Shown: positions 52,574 to 61,499 of the stretch, piece by piece | Position numbering within the stretch: position 1 is the first letter of the stretch | Layout: each line of letters starts with the position of its first letter | From: Synechococcus sp. WH 8016 | Lineage (GTDB): Bacteria > Cyanobacteriota > Cyanobacteriia > PCC-6307 > Cyanobiaceae | Direction: 5' to 3' | Assembly: GCF_000230675.1 (NCBI RefSeq) | Contig: NZ_AGIK01000003.1 | Location: 62,001 to 126,000 of the forward strand | DNA: 64,000 nt | Translations under genes and position numbers: made by a program | The notes under the pieces: model-generated | What the model was told of the DNA's origin: nothing | Database searches by the model: none | The model's input: the letters and a program-made list of their open reading frames with translations, nothing else

Positions 52574-53320
52574 TCAGGATGGTGCTCTGACCCTGGACTG
52601 AGACGAAGATTCAACGGGTTCCTTTTCGTCTCGATCCCCATCGTTTGTCTTGTCAAAAAAGCTCAACCTGAGCTTGAGCTCGGTCAGCGGTTGGCCTACA
52701 GGGAGTCCCTCAGGATTGGCCTCTGGCGGTAGGGCCTTAAGCCCAAGATCACTGGGCTGAACCAGAAGTTCCAGTTCCTCCATGGCACGCAAAAACTGCA
52801 GCACCCCTGTGTAAGGCCCACGTACCTGCAGCAAAACCGCCGTTTTCTCATACCCCTTGATCTCTGGAGGCGCTACGCCCTTGCCTTCAGCTCCTTCGTT
52901 CTGATTCCTGGTTGCTTGCTTAGGAGGGTCCGTCACACCAGGAGCCGCGGTGGCGGGTTCATACCGTGCAATCACCACACCCGTCTCCGTCGCCGTACGA
53001 CTCAACTGGGCGAGAAAGGTCTCGATCTGGCCACGGCCCGCCACCAAATCCACCACCAGATCTTGCTGTTGTTGGGCCGCCGCAAGCTTTTGTTGCTCTT
53101 GCTTCACCCGAGCCGCGATCAACGGAAGGGACTGCTGCTGCACTTTGAGCTCAGCGATCCGACGGGTCCGCTCCCCTGATTCAAGCCAATAGGGAAGTCC
53201 AGCTATCGCAAACAAACCAGCACCGATGAGCGCAGCAACGAGGAGTGGGATACCTACCAACACCCGCTGACGCGTCAGATAGTTCTGCCAAGGACTGCCC
53301 GTGCCATTCAGATTCGTCAC
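52574..53320 (-). CDS. pilO: PilO-like type IV pilus alignment protein
   Basis: A 248-residue protein with one N-terminal membrane helix (VLVGIPLLVAALIGAGLFAI, about residues 18-37), a coiled-coil (RIAELKVQQQSLPLIAARVK) and a C-terminal ferredoxin-like fold (KTAVLLQVRGPYTGVLQFLRAM). This is the PilO layout. The GTG at 53320 overlaps the pilN stop (GTGA); the open frame further upstream is inside pilN. It is followed by an 81-bp gap and then pilQ. The C-terminus is Ser/Glu-rich and not conserved. Confidence 0.85.
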   Translation of the reverse strand: MTNLNGTGSPWQNYLTRQRVLVGIPLLVAALIGAGLFAIAGLPYWLESGERTRRIAELKVQQQSLPLIAARVKQEQQKLAAAQQQQDLVVDLVAGRGQIETFLAQLSRTATETGVVIARYEPATAAPGVTDPPKQATRNQNEGAEGKGVAPPEIKGYEKTAVLLQVRGPYTGVLQFLRAMEELELLVQPSDLGLKALPPEANPEGLPVGQPLTELKLRLSFFDKTNDGDRDEKEPVESSSQSRVRAPS

Positions 53321-54009
53321 AACGGCACCCCACGCTGCTCGATCAGCCGGTAGCGCTCTGCCAAACCGGTCGCTCCCAGCTCCTGAAGTTGGAGCAGGGA
53401 CAGGCGAGCCTTGGGATTCAGCGCCCACTCCACGCTGAAGGTCACAGCCGGATCATCCCCGTCCTCCCGCGTGATCTTCATCACCTTGACGCCCTGTTCC
53501 AGGGTGATGGGCAGTTGAGCCAAGGAGAGCACAAGGGCATTGATGCGTTCAAGAGGCCCTGGGGACGCTCCAATCTGCGCCTTGCCAGACAGTTGGATCT
53601 GCGCCTGACCAACCGACAACTCCTGCAACTGAACCCCAACAGGAGTAACCCGTCGGAGCTGCTCCAACAAGGGAGATCCGACGGGGAACGCCACCAGCTG
53701 TTGCGCAATCCTGGTGGTGTCCTTGTTCACCGCGGCGGTCTTGGTGCTCAGCCGCCGCAGCTGCGCTTCTGCCGAGGCGAGGCGTTGTGCCGTCGGCGCC
53801 AGCGCCTGCAGCTGCTGCTGTTGCTGCTGTCCCCGCCAGTTCACAGCTGCGGTGATTGCTCCACTCACTAACAACACAGCCCCGCCCAGCAACGCACCTC
53901 GACGCAACAAAAGCCGGGTGGGAACAAAAGGGGCGGGCTGAGCAGGCAAACCCAACTCGATGCGCCGCTCCCGCAGCAAATCAACGGGAACTCCTGCCTG
54001 TCCCCTCAC
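53317..54009 (-). CDS. pilN: PilN-like type IV pilus assembly protein
   Basis: A 230-residue protein: a short cytoplasmic N-terminus (PVDLLRERRIELGLPAQ), the conserved N-terminal PilN peptide that binds PilM being altered, one membrane helix (LLGGAVLLVSGAITAAVNW, about 39-57), a coiled-coil (GQQQQQQLQALAPTAQRLAS) and a C-terminal domain. The GTG at 54009 overlaps the pilM-like stop (GTGA) and the stop overlaps the pilO start (GTGA). Position and layout, more than any single motif, define it. Confidence 0.82.
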   Translation of the reverse strand: MRGQAGVPVDLLRERRIELGLPAQPAPFVPTRLLLRRGALLGGAVLLVSGAITAAVNWRGQQQQQQLQALAPTAQRLASAEAQLRRLSTKTAAVNKDTTRIAQQLVAFPVGSPLLEQLRRVTPVGVQLQELSVGQAQIQLSGKAQIGASPGPLERINALVLSLAQLPITLEQGVKVMKITREDGDDPAVTFSVEWALNPKARLSLLQLQELGATGLAERYRLIEQRGVPL

Positions 54010-54905
54010 GCTGCGATCTCCGCGGAAGGAGCCTTCAAGGCCAACTGAAGCAGTGACATCTCACCATCTGAAACAAGCGGGCCATGGAGACCAGCACCAT
54101 GACCTTCCGCCCAACGTCCCTTCCATCTTGGCCCCGCCGTAATCCACCAGCTACGCCTTGCACCAGCCTGCCGTTGTCTCTGATCCCATGCCTCGAGCAG
54201 GAACAGCACCTCCTCTCTGATGGACGGAAGCTGCGTGGCTTGTACGCCAACATCCAACTCCGGGAGGCCATCACGCAGCAATACAAAACGCCAAACCCCT
54301 TCGGACTCAATCAGCCAAGACCACTCTCCTTTGAATGGTGCATTGAGAGCCTGCAGTGCTCGCCATGCAGCAACCAACAGCCACTCCGCTTGGCAGAGAT
54401 TGAGATCTGCTAAAGCCACCGTGTCGATCCAGGCCTGCAAGATCAGGCGATCAGCGCCTACCACCATCGCCATATCGCTATCTTTCCACGAGGACAAGGC
54501 GACATAGGACTCCTGCCATTGCAGTGGCCAGGTCATCTCCGGTGCCAGCACACGTAAGGAGCTGGCATCCACCAGACCAGAGGCACCATCCAGCAGCCGC
54601 CAATCGCAACTCGGCAGAGGCAGCAACAATTCCAACTCCACAGACCCGGAGGCAAGGCCCTGGTCGATCAGCAGATCCGCAACCATCTCAGCAAGCACCT
54701 CCCGTTGAAGCGGAACCCCTTCCTGACAAAGGCCCAGAGGAAGGTTGGTATCGATGCTGTGCTGCTCACCCTGATCCCACCACACCAAACTGAGAACACG
54801 GTCAGAAGCAGCAAGAACCACACGCCGTCGCGCGAGGAAGCCGGTGATCTGAACCAACAGGCCGTCCAGGGCAGGGAAGCGATCGCGCAGATCAGCCAGC
54901 TCCAA
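54006..54905 (-). CDS. Divergent PilM-like protein
   Basis: A 299-residue protein in the position of pilM, directly before pilN and pilO. I see no clear actin-like phosphate-binding motif, so its similarity to PilM is inferred from gene order and from short stretches (LVQITGFLARRRVVLAASDR, ADRLILQAWIDTVALADLNL). A TTG at 54905 preceded by GAGGAG six bases before it looks like the start; the open frame upstream runs into pyrD. Soluble, no membrane helix. In the pilM-N-O-Q operon it should face the cytoplasm and contact PilN. Confidence 0.6.
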   Translation of the reverse strand: MELADLRDRFPALDGLLVQITGFLARRRVVLAASDRVLSLVWWDQGEQHSIDTNLPLGLCQEGVPLQREVLAEMVADLLIDQGLASGSVELELLLPLPSCDWRLLDGASGLVDASSLRVLAPEMTWPLQWQESYVALSSWKDSDMAMVVGADRLILQAWIDTVALADLNLCQAEWLLVAAWRALQALNAPFKGEWSWLIESEGVWRFVLLRDGLPELDVGVQATQLPSIREEVLFLLEAWDQRQRQAGARRSWWITAGPRWKGRWAEGHGAGLHGPLVSDGEMSLLQLALKAPSAEIAA

Positions 54906-54951
54906 GTTCTGCTCCTCGATGCGTCTGAAGGATGTGCAGGAAGCGTATCGA

Positions 54952-56130
54952 CTACTTCCAGGGCGCGCCGCTTCCGATCGCCTCACTCAGATGGCGAAAG
55001 CCATGGAGATCGAGTTGGCTGATCAGACCTTCCAGGATGCGTGGAACCAAATCGGGACCTTCAAAAATCCAACCGGTATAAACCTGCACGAGGGACGCGC
55101 CAGCCGCAATCCGTTCCCAGGCCGCCTCAGCGGATGAGATTCCCCCCACGCCAATCAACGGCAACGCCGGACCAGCGCTGGCACGCAGTCGTCGAATCAC
55201 CTCCACAGCGCGGTAGCGCAAAGGATCACCACTCAACCCACCAGCCTCTTCCGCAAGGGTGCGGCCGGTCTGCGCAATCAGCCGCTGCCCTAAGCCAAGG
55301 CGATCCAGACTGGTGTTCACAGCAATGACACCGGCCAAACCCTCCTCGTAGGCCAATCGAGCAATGCCATCAATGGCATCGTCCTCAAGATCGGGCGCGA
55401 TCTTTACCAGAAGTGGAGGACAAGCGGGCAGACGGCGTAGCCGCTCAACCAACCGCCGCAATTGGGTTGAATCCTGCAGATCTCGCAAGCCAGGAGTATT
55501 GGGAGAGCTCACATTGATTACGGCGTAATCGGCCATCGGCGCAAGACATTCCAAGGAGGCGGCGTAATCATCAGGGGCCTGATCCAGAGGAGTGAGTTTC
55601 GACTTCCCGAAATTGATCCCGAGCACGGCCGGACGATGGCCTGGTGCCGGCAACGCCTGGCGCTCAAGGGTGCGTTGCATCGCCTCCGCACCCTTGTTGT
55701 TGAAGCCCATCCGGTTGAGAGCAGCCCGTTCAGCAGCAAGCCGAAACAGGCGGGGCTTGGGGTTTCCTGGTTGACCATGCCAAGTGACGGTGCCCACTTC
55801 AGCAAATCCGAACCCAAAGCAATCCCACACCCCTGCGGCAACACCGTTTTTGTCGAACCCTGCCGCCAACCCCACAGGATTGCTGAAGCGACAACCAAAC
55901 AGCACTTGCTCCAAGCGCAGATCCCGACGCTGAAGCTCCGTGGCAACGCCCTCCAACACGGATGAGATCCCAGGCCAACGGCGGCGCAAGCTGACCTGAG
56001 CAAGGGCTTGCAACGCTGTCTGGCTGAGCTGTTCTGCATCCACCCCCTCATCACGAGCCAATTGGGGGCCCAACCATCGCCGATAAAAGCCGGCGGTGGA
56101 TAGCACCCTGGGGGATGACGCATCAGCCAT
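54952..56130 (-). CDS. pyrD: Dihydroorotate dehydrogenase (quinone), class 2
   Basis: PyrD oxidises dihydroorotate to orotate with a quinone in pyrimidine synthesis. The 392-residue protein has the class 2 N-terminal extension and FMN barrel: [62 protein letters not shown] (catalytic Ser in SSPNT) and [19 protein letters not shown]. The final block [18 protein letters not shown] is normal. It reads in the same direction as the pil genes, with 46 bases before the pilM-like start, so it may precede them on one transcript. Confidence 0.97.
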   Translation of the reverse strand: MADASSPRVLSTAGFYRRWLGPQLARDEGVDAEQLSQTALQALAQVSLRRRWPGISSVLEGVATELQRRDLRLEQVLFGCRFSNPVGLAAGFDKNGVAAGVWDCFGFGFAEVGTVTWHGQPGNPKPRLFRLAAERAALNRMGFNNKGAEAMQRTLERQALPAPGHRPAVLGINFGKSKLTPLDQAPDDYAASLECLAPMADYAVINVSSPNTPGLRDLQDSTQLRRLVERLRRLPACPPLLVKIAPDLEDDAIDGIARLAYEEGLAGVIAVNTSLDRLGLGQRLIAQTGRTLAEEAGGLSGDPLRYRAVEVIRRLRASAGPALPLIGVGGISSAEAAWERIAAGASLVQVYTGWIFEGPDLVPRILEGLISQLDLHGFRHLSEAIGSGAPWK

Positions 56131-56138
56131 CTGGGCTC

Positions 56139-56909
56139 CTAGGTCTGTTTCAATCCTGCCGGGTCGCGTCGCAACCGCCAGCGATCATTCTCCACAGGCT
56201 CCACCATCCAGTCACGCCAACGCCAAGAACCTTGACGTTCTGACAAACGATTGAGGGGCTGTTCCACCAACTGAGCCAACTCCACAGCCGTTAAGGCATA
56301 GCCTCCGGATGCCAGGCGATCAGCCAATTCCATTCGCGTGAGGAGCTTCTGCAGAGACGCAGGCGCCGGATCCGCCAAGGGCTGAGTCGGGGCAGCGGAT
56401 GGTGGGGCAACTGAAGGCGGGGCAACGGAAGGTGGAGGCGTTTGCGCCCGGCCTTTGGAATACGCCACCGCAATTTGATCCACCCTGTCGTTGTCAGGAT
56501 CTCCGCTGTGACCTTTCACATAGCTGAGCGGCACCTCTGCAAGCCGAGCCTGATCCAGCGCCTGCCAGAGATCCTGGTTGAGCACTGGCTTACCAGCCGC
56601 AGTGCGCCAGCCCTTGCGCTTCCAACCGGCCATCCAACTGCTCAGGCCATCGATCAGGTATTTGCTGTCGGTGCGCAGCGTGAGATCGGGATGCAGCGGT
56701 AATTCAGCCAGGCGTTGCAACGTGGCAAGCGCAGCTTGTAACTCCATCCGGTTGTTGGTCGTGGCCGGATCCGCACCGCCAAATTCCTCCACACTCCCGT
56801 CTTCGAAACGAATCAGCGCACCCCAGCCACCAGGCCCTGGGTTGCCGCTGCAAGCACCATCCGTCGCTGCTGCAACGACGCGACCACGTCCATCAGGTCC
56901 ATCAGCCAT
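56139..56909 (-). CDS. rnhA: Ribonuclease HI with an extra C-terminal module
   Basis: RNase HI cuts RNA in RNA-DNA hybrids. The catalytic residues are present: [40 protein letters not shown] and [16 protein letters not shown]. After about residue 158 a Pro/Ser-rich linker with repeated APPSV units leads to a further 65-residue module ([20 protein letters not shown] ... [18 protein letters not shown]) that standard RNase HI does not have. Total 256 residues from the ATG at 56909. The start overlaps nothing but abuts the divergent DUF3747 gene (62 bases). Confidence 0.93.
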   Translation of the reverse strand: MADGPDGRGRVVAAATDGACSGNPGPGGWGALIRFEDGSVEEFGGADPATTNNRMELQAALATLQRLAELPLHPDLTLRTDSKYLIDGLSSWMAGWKRKGWRTAAGKPVLNQDLWQALDQARLAEVPLSYVKGHSGDPDNDRVDQIAVAYSKGRAQTPPPSVAPPSVAPPSAAPTQPLADPAPASLQKLLTRMELADRLASGGYALTAVELAQLVEQPLNRLSERQGSWRWRDWMVEPVENDRWRLRRDPAGLKQT

Positions 56910-56971
56910 TGATTCCACCACCGGATGTTCGGTACAACAGGTCGTTGTTCTCCACTTTGGAGCCCCCGTTT

Positions 56972-57670
56972 ATGCGGCGAACCTACCTCCGGCGGCTCCT
57001 TTTGACTGGAACAGCCCTGGTCTTGGGGGCCAGCTCCGCTGCGTTGCCAGGGTGGACCCGATCGCTATTTGACAGCAAGCCCCTCAACCAAGAGCAGTTT
57101 GCGATCCTGGCCCGCGCCGTTGGCCGTGACAGCTGGAAACTGTTGGTGCTTGAGCAGATCAAAGCCCGTCCTCTTTGTTGGAAAGATCAAGCCGATGGAT
57201 TGGTTGAACCATCGTTGAACAGCTTTGATTTCACGGGTATTTGCAGCCGCTATCTCGATAGCAATGGGTATTCACTGCGCACGGCTGGAGAAGACACACA
57301 AAAGTCCGTTCGCTTACGCCTTCGGCAAGGACAACGGGGGCTGGAGCTTCACGCCCTGGACCCCAACCGCAGCACAGCAGTCGTTGTGGCCAGGGCCCGA
57401 CAAGCCAGACGCAACAAAGATGCTTTCGTCAAACTCAAACTGGAACCGGGTTGGCAACTGGAGCGTCGGGCCTATCAGGGGCGAACCCTGAGCCACGTGT
57501 ATTTCGCCAACAGGGAATCGCTCAATCAATTGCGAGCAAAGGCCTCAAATCGTCCAAGCCGTTCGGTTCGGATGGCGACAGTGGCCCAAGCGCCAAGGGC
57601 ACCACGATCCCCATCCAGCTACGCCGGGAAGGGGCCCATCCCCCTTGAAGTGATTCCATTCCGCCCTTAA
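56972..57670 (+). CDS. DUF3747 exported protein
   Basis: A 232-residue protein with an arginine-rich signal (MRRTYLRRLLLTGTALVLG, cleavage near residue 27), possibly Tat-dependent but without a clear RRxFLK. The body starts NQEQFAILARAVGRDSWKLLVLEQ in part and contains SFDFTGICSRYLDSNGYSLR, typical of DUF3747, which is found in cyanobacteria. The tail is basic and Ser/Pro-rich. The ATG at 56972 is chosen; an upstream GTG/ATG extension to 56909 overlaps the rnhA start. Two cysteines (about 73 and 88) may pair. Confidence 0.85.
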   Translation: MRRTYLRRLLLTGTALVLGASSAALPGWTRSLFDSKPLNQEQFAILARAVGRDSWKLLVLEQIKARPLCWKDQADGLVEPSLNSFDFTGICSRYLDSNGYSLRTAGEDTQKSVRLRLRQGQRGLELHALDPNRSTAVVVARARQARRNKDAFVKLKLEPGWQLERRAYQGRTLSHVYFANRESLNQLRAKASNRPSRSVRMATVAQAPRAPRSPSSYAGKGPIPLEVIPFRP

Positions 57671-57744
57671 ACAAAGCATCAGGGACAGTTGGATGAGCGA
57701 CAACCTGCCATCACCCCAACCAAGCAAATCTTCTTAGGTTCTAC

Positions 57745-57840
57745 CTGTGAGGAGTGCTGTTCGCCTCTTCAGGGTCGAAACAAGGAAAGACTCCTGAATG
57801 CGTTGTTCTTTAAAAACTCTGCCTTTGGCAGGGTTTTTTT
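57745..57840 (+). ncRNA. Yfr2-like small RNA candidate
   Basis: Three hairpins in a row: GAGG (57749-57752) with CCTC (57764-57767); TTCAGG-GTC (57768-57776) with GAC-T-CCTGAA (57789-57798), 9 bp with one bulge and a purine loop GAAACAAGGAAA (57777-57788); and a terminator at 57817-57840. A loop with two GGAAACA-like repeats between a stem and a terminator is the pattern of the cyanobacterial Yfr2 family. Length about 95 nt. A -10-like TAGGTT is at 57735-57740. The 5' end is estimated from it. Confidence 0.6.
57817..57840 (+). terminator. Intrinsic terminator of the small RNA (and DUF3747 read-through)
   Basis: CTCTGCC (57817-57823) pairs with GGCAGGG (57827-57833, one G-U) around a TTT loop and is followed by seven T. 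Confidence 0.9.
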
Positions 57841-57870
57841 ATGGGCCAAAGCCGCAGGCTGGAGGCCATC

Positions 57871-57896
57871 AAAAAAGCCGGTTCAGAGAACCGGCT
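57871..57896 (-). terminator. Intrinsic terminator of the rpl operon
   Basis: On the minus strand, GCCGGTTC pairs perfectly with GAACCGGC around a 3-nt loop and runs into TTTTTT. It lies 54 bases after the rplL stop. Confidence 0.92.
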
Positions 57897-57950
57897 AGGG
57901 ATGATTGGAGGGATAGAGCCCTGTTGCTTAGAAGCAAGGACTCCAACAGA

Positions 57951-58337
57951 TCACTTGATGGTGACCTTGCCACCCACCTCTTCGATGGCCTTTTTCAAGG
58001 CTTCAGCGTCATCCTTGGAGACACCTTCCTTGATGGCCTTTGGAGCAGCTTCGACCATGGCCTTGGCATCGCCCAGGCCGAGACCTGTGGCTTCGCGAAC
58101 AGCCTTGAGCACTTTGATCTTGGCAGCAGCATCGAAGCTTTCCAGCACAACATCAAATTCGGTCTTCTCTTCAGCCGCTTCACCACCACCGGCAGCGCCA
58201 GGGGCAGCCATCACTACACCAGCAGATGCAGCAGCAGACACACCAAAAGCATCCTCGATTTGCTTGACAAGCTCGGAAGCTTCAAGCAATGAGAGTGATT
58301 TCAGTGATTCAAGAATTTCGTCGGTTTTTGCAGACAT
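57951..58337 (-). CDS. rplL: 50S ribosomal protein L7/L12
   Basis: L12 forms the stalk that recruits translation factors. The 128-residue protein has the N-terminal dimer part ([20 protein letters not shown]), the Ala/Gly hinge ([20 protein letters not shown]) and the C-terminal domain with [20 protein letters not shown] and [20 protein letters not shown]. It follows rplJ by 49 bases, and a strong terminator follows it. Confidence 0.98.
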   Translation of the reverse strand: MSAKTDEILESLKSLSLLEASELVKQIEDAFGVSAAASAGVVMAAPGAAGGGEAAEEKTEFDVVLESFDAAAKIKVLKAVREATGLGLGDAKAMVEAAPKAIKEGVSKDDAEALKKAIEEVGGKVTIK

Positions 58338-58386
58338 GATTGGGAATCAGCAACAGATCAGGGAAAAAAAGTGAGGTCGAAAACGT

Positions 58387-58914
58387 TCAGCTCTCGCCGC
58401 TATCGGCGTGCTGCTTGAGCGCTCTTGCAAGACCGGAGGGAACCTCGTTGACACCCACAGCAACCTTGGTAGTCACTGCATTGATGGCGCCTGCGATCTG
58501 GGCCATGAGCACTTCCCTGGAAGGAAGATCCCCAATAGCTTTGATCTCGTCCTGAGACAGGAGCTTGCCTTCGAAAAGGCCGCCCTTGGTCTCGGATTTT
58601 TTCGTCTCTTTCTGAAAAGCTTGAACAGCTTTAACAGCACCACCAACATCACCCTTAATCAGGACGAAGGCGTTAGTACCACTCAGCAGAGAGTCGAGGC
58701 TTGACCAGACACTGTCACCATCAATGGCACGACGCATCAAGGTGTTTTTAGTCACCTTGCAAACGCCGTTGCTGGCTTGCAGACGAGTCCGCAAGTCAGA
58801 CATTTCTTTGATGGAGAGGCCCTGATAGTCCAGGACCAGTGCCATTTCGGCCTCGCCAAGAAGCTTTTTAAGCTCCTCGACGATCTGTTGCTTGCTCTCC
58901 AGAGTGCGGCCCAT
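58387..58914 (-). CDS. rplJ: 50S ribosomal protein L10
   Basis: L10 anchors L12 to the ribosome. [19 protein letters not shown] starts it, with [32 protein letters not shown] and the C-terminal L12-binding helix ([20 protein letters not shown]). 175 residues, normal. It is preceded by an L10-leader-type structured region and by rplA. Confidence 0.98.
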   Translation of the reverse strand: MGRTLESKQQIVEELKKLLGEAEMALVLDYQGLSIKEMSDLRTRLQASNGVCKVTKNTLMRRAIDGDSVWSSLDSLLSGTNAFVLIKGDVGGAVKAVQAFQKETKKSETKGGLFEGKLLSQDEIKAIGDLPSREVLMAQIAGAINAVTTKVAVGVNEVPSGLARALKQHADSGES

Positions 58915-58929
58915 AGGGATTAAATCGGA

Positions 58930-58995
58930 GGAACAAGCTGGACACGCGGGCGTTTCAGGGCTCCCGAAGGAGACGAGGCCGCGTGTCGATCCAAT
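58930..58995 (-). promoter_or_regulatory. Ribosomal protein L10 leader (rplJL autoregulation)
   Basis: On the minus strand GACACGCG (58980-58987) pairs with CGCGTGTC (58941-58948) to form a long arm with an inner CTCC/GGAG stem capped by TTCG. This is the layout of the L10 leader, where L10-L12 binding limits rplJL translation. It sits 27-80 bases ahead of rplJ. Confidence 0.7.
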
Positions 58996-59083
58996 CCAAT
59001 GGGAAAAAATCGTCGCATTTACCTCGGCAGGACTTATGAAACAGGCTCAACAAAGCTGAGCTGAAATCACCTGCTGTCTTAGG

Positions 59084-59121
59084 CCGGGCGCGTGCCCGTG
59101 GACTGGCATCAGCCAGTCCAC
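59084..59121 (-). promoter_or_regulatory. Tandem hairpins between rplA and rplJ
   Basis: GTGGACTGG (59098-59106) and CCAGTCCAC (59113-59121) form a perfect 9-bp stem, and GGGC/GCCC (59084-59097) a smaller one next to it. They lie just after the rplA stop and have no U-tract, so processing or partial attenuation is more likely than termination. Confidence 0.6.
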
Positions 59122-59139
59122 AAATTTACATCACTAAGT

Positions 59140-59847
59140 TCAACCTTCCTGCTCGATGTCCTGAAGCAAGGCGATATCGACTTCGACAGACGGTCCCATC
59201 GTGGAGGTGACGTACAGGCTTTTCCAGTAACGCCCTTTCGCGCCACTGGGCTTGTTGCGATCGATGGTTTCCTGCAAGGTCTTGAGGTTCTCCAGCAAGG
59301 CCTCAGCCTTAAAGCTCGCTTTGCCAAAGCGAACATGCACAATTCCGGTGCGGTCAGCACGAAATTCAAGCTTGCCTGCCTTGAATTCCTGAATTGCCGC
59401 TGCCAAATCGGTGGTAACCGTTCCGGCTTTGGGGTTGGGCATCAAGCCACGTGGACCAAGAACACGGCCCAACTTGGCCACCTTCGGCATCATGTCCGGG
59501 GTAGCAATCAGAAGGTCGAAATTCATCTCGCCCTTGGAGATGGCCTCCACAAGGTCCTCATCACCGGAGAGTTCAGCGCCGGCGGCCTTGGCCTCAGCCA
59601 CTTTTTCACCCCGGGTAATCACCGCGATGCGGACGGTTTGACCCGTTCCTTGTGGAAGAGCGACTGTCGTACGCAGCTGCTGGTCGGTGTATTTGGGATC
59701 GATACCAAGGCGCACATGCGCCTCCATGGTTTCGTCGAATTTGGCTGTGGCGTTCTCCTTGACCAATTGAATGGCTTCAAGAGGTGAATAGGCACGGTCC
59801 TCGATTTTTGTAACGAGGCTGGCCAGGCGTTTGGAAAGTTTTGGCAT
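59140..59847 (-). CDS. rplA: 50S ribosomal protein L1
   Basis: L1 forms the mobile stalk near the E site. [20 protein letters not shown] begins it; DKxxS-type [49 protein letters not shown] and the end [18 protein letters not shown] are conserved. 235 residues. It follows rplK by 76 bases. L1 is also known to regulate its own operon. Confidence 0.98.
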   Translation of the reverse strand: MPKLSKRLASLVTKIEDRAYSPLEAIQLVKENATAKFDETMEAHVRLGIDPKYTDQQLRTTVALPQGTGQTVRIAVITRGEKVAEAKAAGAELSGDEDLVEAISKGEMNFDLLIATPDMMPKVAKLGRVLGPRGLMPNPKAGTVTTDLAAAIQEFKAGKLEFRADRTGIVHVRFGKASFKAEALLENLKTLQETIDRNKPSGAKGRYWKSLYVTSTMGPSVEVDIALLQDIEQEG

Positions 59848-59923
59848 GACAGGTGTGGGGTTCGAACGGCACTGAGGCCTCCCCCGAAATCAGTGAACGG
59901 AACAAACAACGAACGCAGAGCAT

Positions 59924-60349
59924 TCAGTCGCTAACGGCAACACCCATGTTGCGGGCGGTGCCTTCAATGATGCGCATCGCCGACTCAACACTGGTGCAGT
60001 TGAGGTCGGGGAGTTTGGTCTTGGCGATCTCCTCAAGCTGGGAGCGATTGATGGAGCCAACACTGCCCTTAGCGGACTCACCGGAACCCTTTGGAATTCC
60101 AGCGGCCTTGGTAATCAGAACCGAGGCAGGAGGGGTTTTCGTGATGAAGGTGAAACTGCGGTCTTCGAAAACCGAAATTTCAACCGGAATCACGTATCCG
60201 GCCTTGTCCTGGGTGCGAGCGTTGTACTCCTTGCAGAACGCCATGATGTTGACCCCGTGCTGACCGAGGGCAGGACCCACCGGTGGTGCGGGGTTGGCTT
60301 TGCCGGCCTGAAGGGCCAGCTTGATCACAGCTACGACTTTCTTGGCCAT
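59924..60349 (-). CDS. rplK: 50S ribosomal protein L11
   Basis: L11 belongs to the GTPase-associated centre. [20 protein letters not shown] and [20 protein letters not shown] are at the N-terminus, [16 protein letters not shown] in the middle and [17 protein letters not shown] at the end. The ATG at 60349 (MAKKVV) gives 141 residues; an ATG two codons upstream is also in frame. A structured leader separates it from nusG. Confidence 0.98.
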   Translation of the reverse strand: MAKKVVAVIKLALQAGKANPAPPVGPALGQHGVNIMAFCKEYNARTQDKAGYVIPVEISVFEDRSFTFITKTPPASVLITKAAGIPKGSGESAKGSVGSINRSQLEEIAKTKLPDLNCTSVESAMRIIEGTARNMGVAVSD

Positions 60350-60402
60350 CGGCAAGCGGAGTTAAACATCTGCGGATCACCGACCTCGGGGGGCGGTGCG
60401 GC

Positions 60403-60447
60403 GAAATGGCGAACCATTTCTAAGGCCGTCCTCCGCAGGAGACGGCC
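60403..60447 (-). promoter_or_regulatory. Two hairpins in the nusG-rplK gap
   Basis: GAAATGG/CCATTTC (60403-60420) is a perfect 7-bp stem capped by a UUCG tetraloop on the minus strand. GGCCGT/ACGGCC plus CTCC/GGAG (60424-60447) is a 10-bp stem with one bulge. They could form the L11-L1 leader or a processing site. No U-tract. Confidence 0.5.
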
Positions 60448-60457
60448 GCCGAATCAA

Positions 60458-61138
60458 TCAGTTTTGTTTGCTGATTTGAGAGAACTCAAGCTCAACTGGG
60501 GTTTCCCGACCAAAGATCGACAACAGAGCTTTGAGCTTGCTGCGTTCCCCAGACACTTCGATGACCTCGCCTTGGAGGTCTTTGAAAGGGCCCGCGGTCA
60601 CAAGGATTTGATCGCCCTCTGCGAGATCGACTTTGACAACGGTCTTCTTCTCGGCCGCGCGCTTGAAAATGCGGTCCACCTCCTGACGACTCAGGGGACG
60701 AGGCTTGATATGACCACGGGCTTTACCCGTGGCACGACGATCTTCAGCACCCACAAAGTTGATGACATTTGGCGTGCTTCTCACCGCCATCATCGTGTCT
60801 TCATCCAGAACCATCCGGACGAGCACATAACCGGGGAACACCTTCTCCTCGGTGGATTGACGACTGCCGTCCTTTTTGACTTTCACCGCCGGTGTCTCGG
60901 GAATTTCGATCTCAAGGATGCGATTGCTCACCCCAAGCGTGACGGCACGCTGCTCGAGGGTGGCCTTGACCTTTTTCTCACAGCTGGAAGCCACCTGAAC
61001 CGCATACCAACGGGCGACGGATGTGCGTGCAGGCATCGACTCAAGCGTGCCTTCCTCTCCCTCATTGGGTGCTGGCAGATCAAGCACCTCGGTGCTCTCC
61101 TGCTGGGTGGTATCGAGGTCAGACACGGATGCGGACAA
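60458..61138 (-). CDS. nusG: Transcription antitermination/elongation protein NusG
   Basis: NusG binds RNA polymerase and links it to Rho or the ribosome. The NGN domain starts with ARWYAVQVASSCEKKVKATL and has FPGYVLVRMVLDEDTMMAVR; the KOW domain has VDLAEGDQILVTAGPFKDLQGEV. The 226-residue protein has an acidic N-terminal extension of about 40 residues, as in other cyanobacteria. It follows secE after 39 bases. Confidence 0.97.
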   Translation of the reverse strand: MSASVSDLDTTQQESTEVLDLPAPNEGEEGTLESMPARTSVARWYAVQVASSCEKKVKATLEQRAVTLGVSNRILEIEIPETPAVKVKKDGSRQSTEEKVFPGYVLVRMVLDEDTMMAVRSTPNVINFVGAEDRRATGKARGHIKPRPLSRQEVDRIFKRAAEKKTVVKVDLAEGDQILVTAGPFKDLQGEVIEVSGERSKLKALLSIFGRETPVELEFSQISKQN

Positions 61139-61177
61139 AAAGTTGGGACAAAGGCGATCTGCTGTGAAAGCAACAGA

Positions 61178-61417
61178 TCAAAGGAACACCTGAGAGGCAG
61201 CCCAAGCGTAGAAACGGCTGAGGGCTGAAATGGCCGCGGCCGAAAGGCTCACCATCAAGATCACAGCCACTGATTCACTGAACAGCTGCTGTCGGCTGGG
61301 CCAAACCACCAGCTTGAGCTCTTCGAAGGTTGCAGCTAAAAAACCACCCCTTCGGCCTGTTTCAGCCGATGTTTGCGGGGAGGCTGTTTCGGTGTCCTCG
61401 GAGGTAGGGCTGGTCAC
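61178..61417 (-). CDS. secE: Preprotein translocase subunit SecE
   Basis: SecE is a small essential part of the SecYEG channel. A 79-residue protein with a soluble N-terminus, the amphipathic block FEELKLVVWPSRQQLFSESV (P-S-R-x-x at the membrane edge) and one membrane helix (AVILMVSLSAAAISALSRFY). GTG at 61417 (MTSPTSEDTE) is the likely start; the frame is open to 61468 but with no family residues. Position before nusG confirms the identity. Confidence 0.93.
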   Translation of the reverse strand: MTSPTSEDTETASPQTSAETGRRGGFLAATFEELKLVVWPSRQQLFSESVAVILMVSLSAAAISALSRFYAWAASQVFL

Positions 61418-61499
61418 GAATCTTGCGATGCCGGAACTGACGCCGGTGCCTTGGGCACGTGACGGCAAACAAGCATCCTACTGGACGCTTATCAACAGG

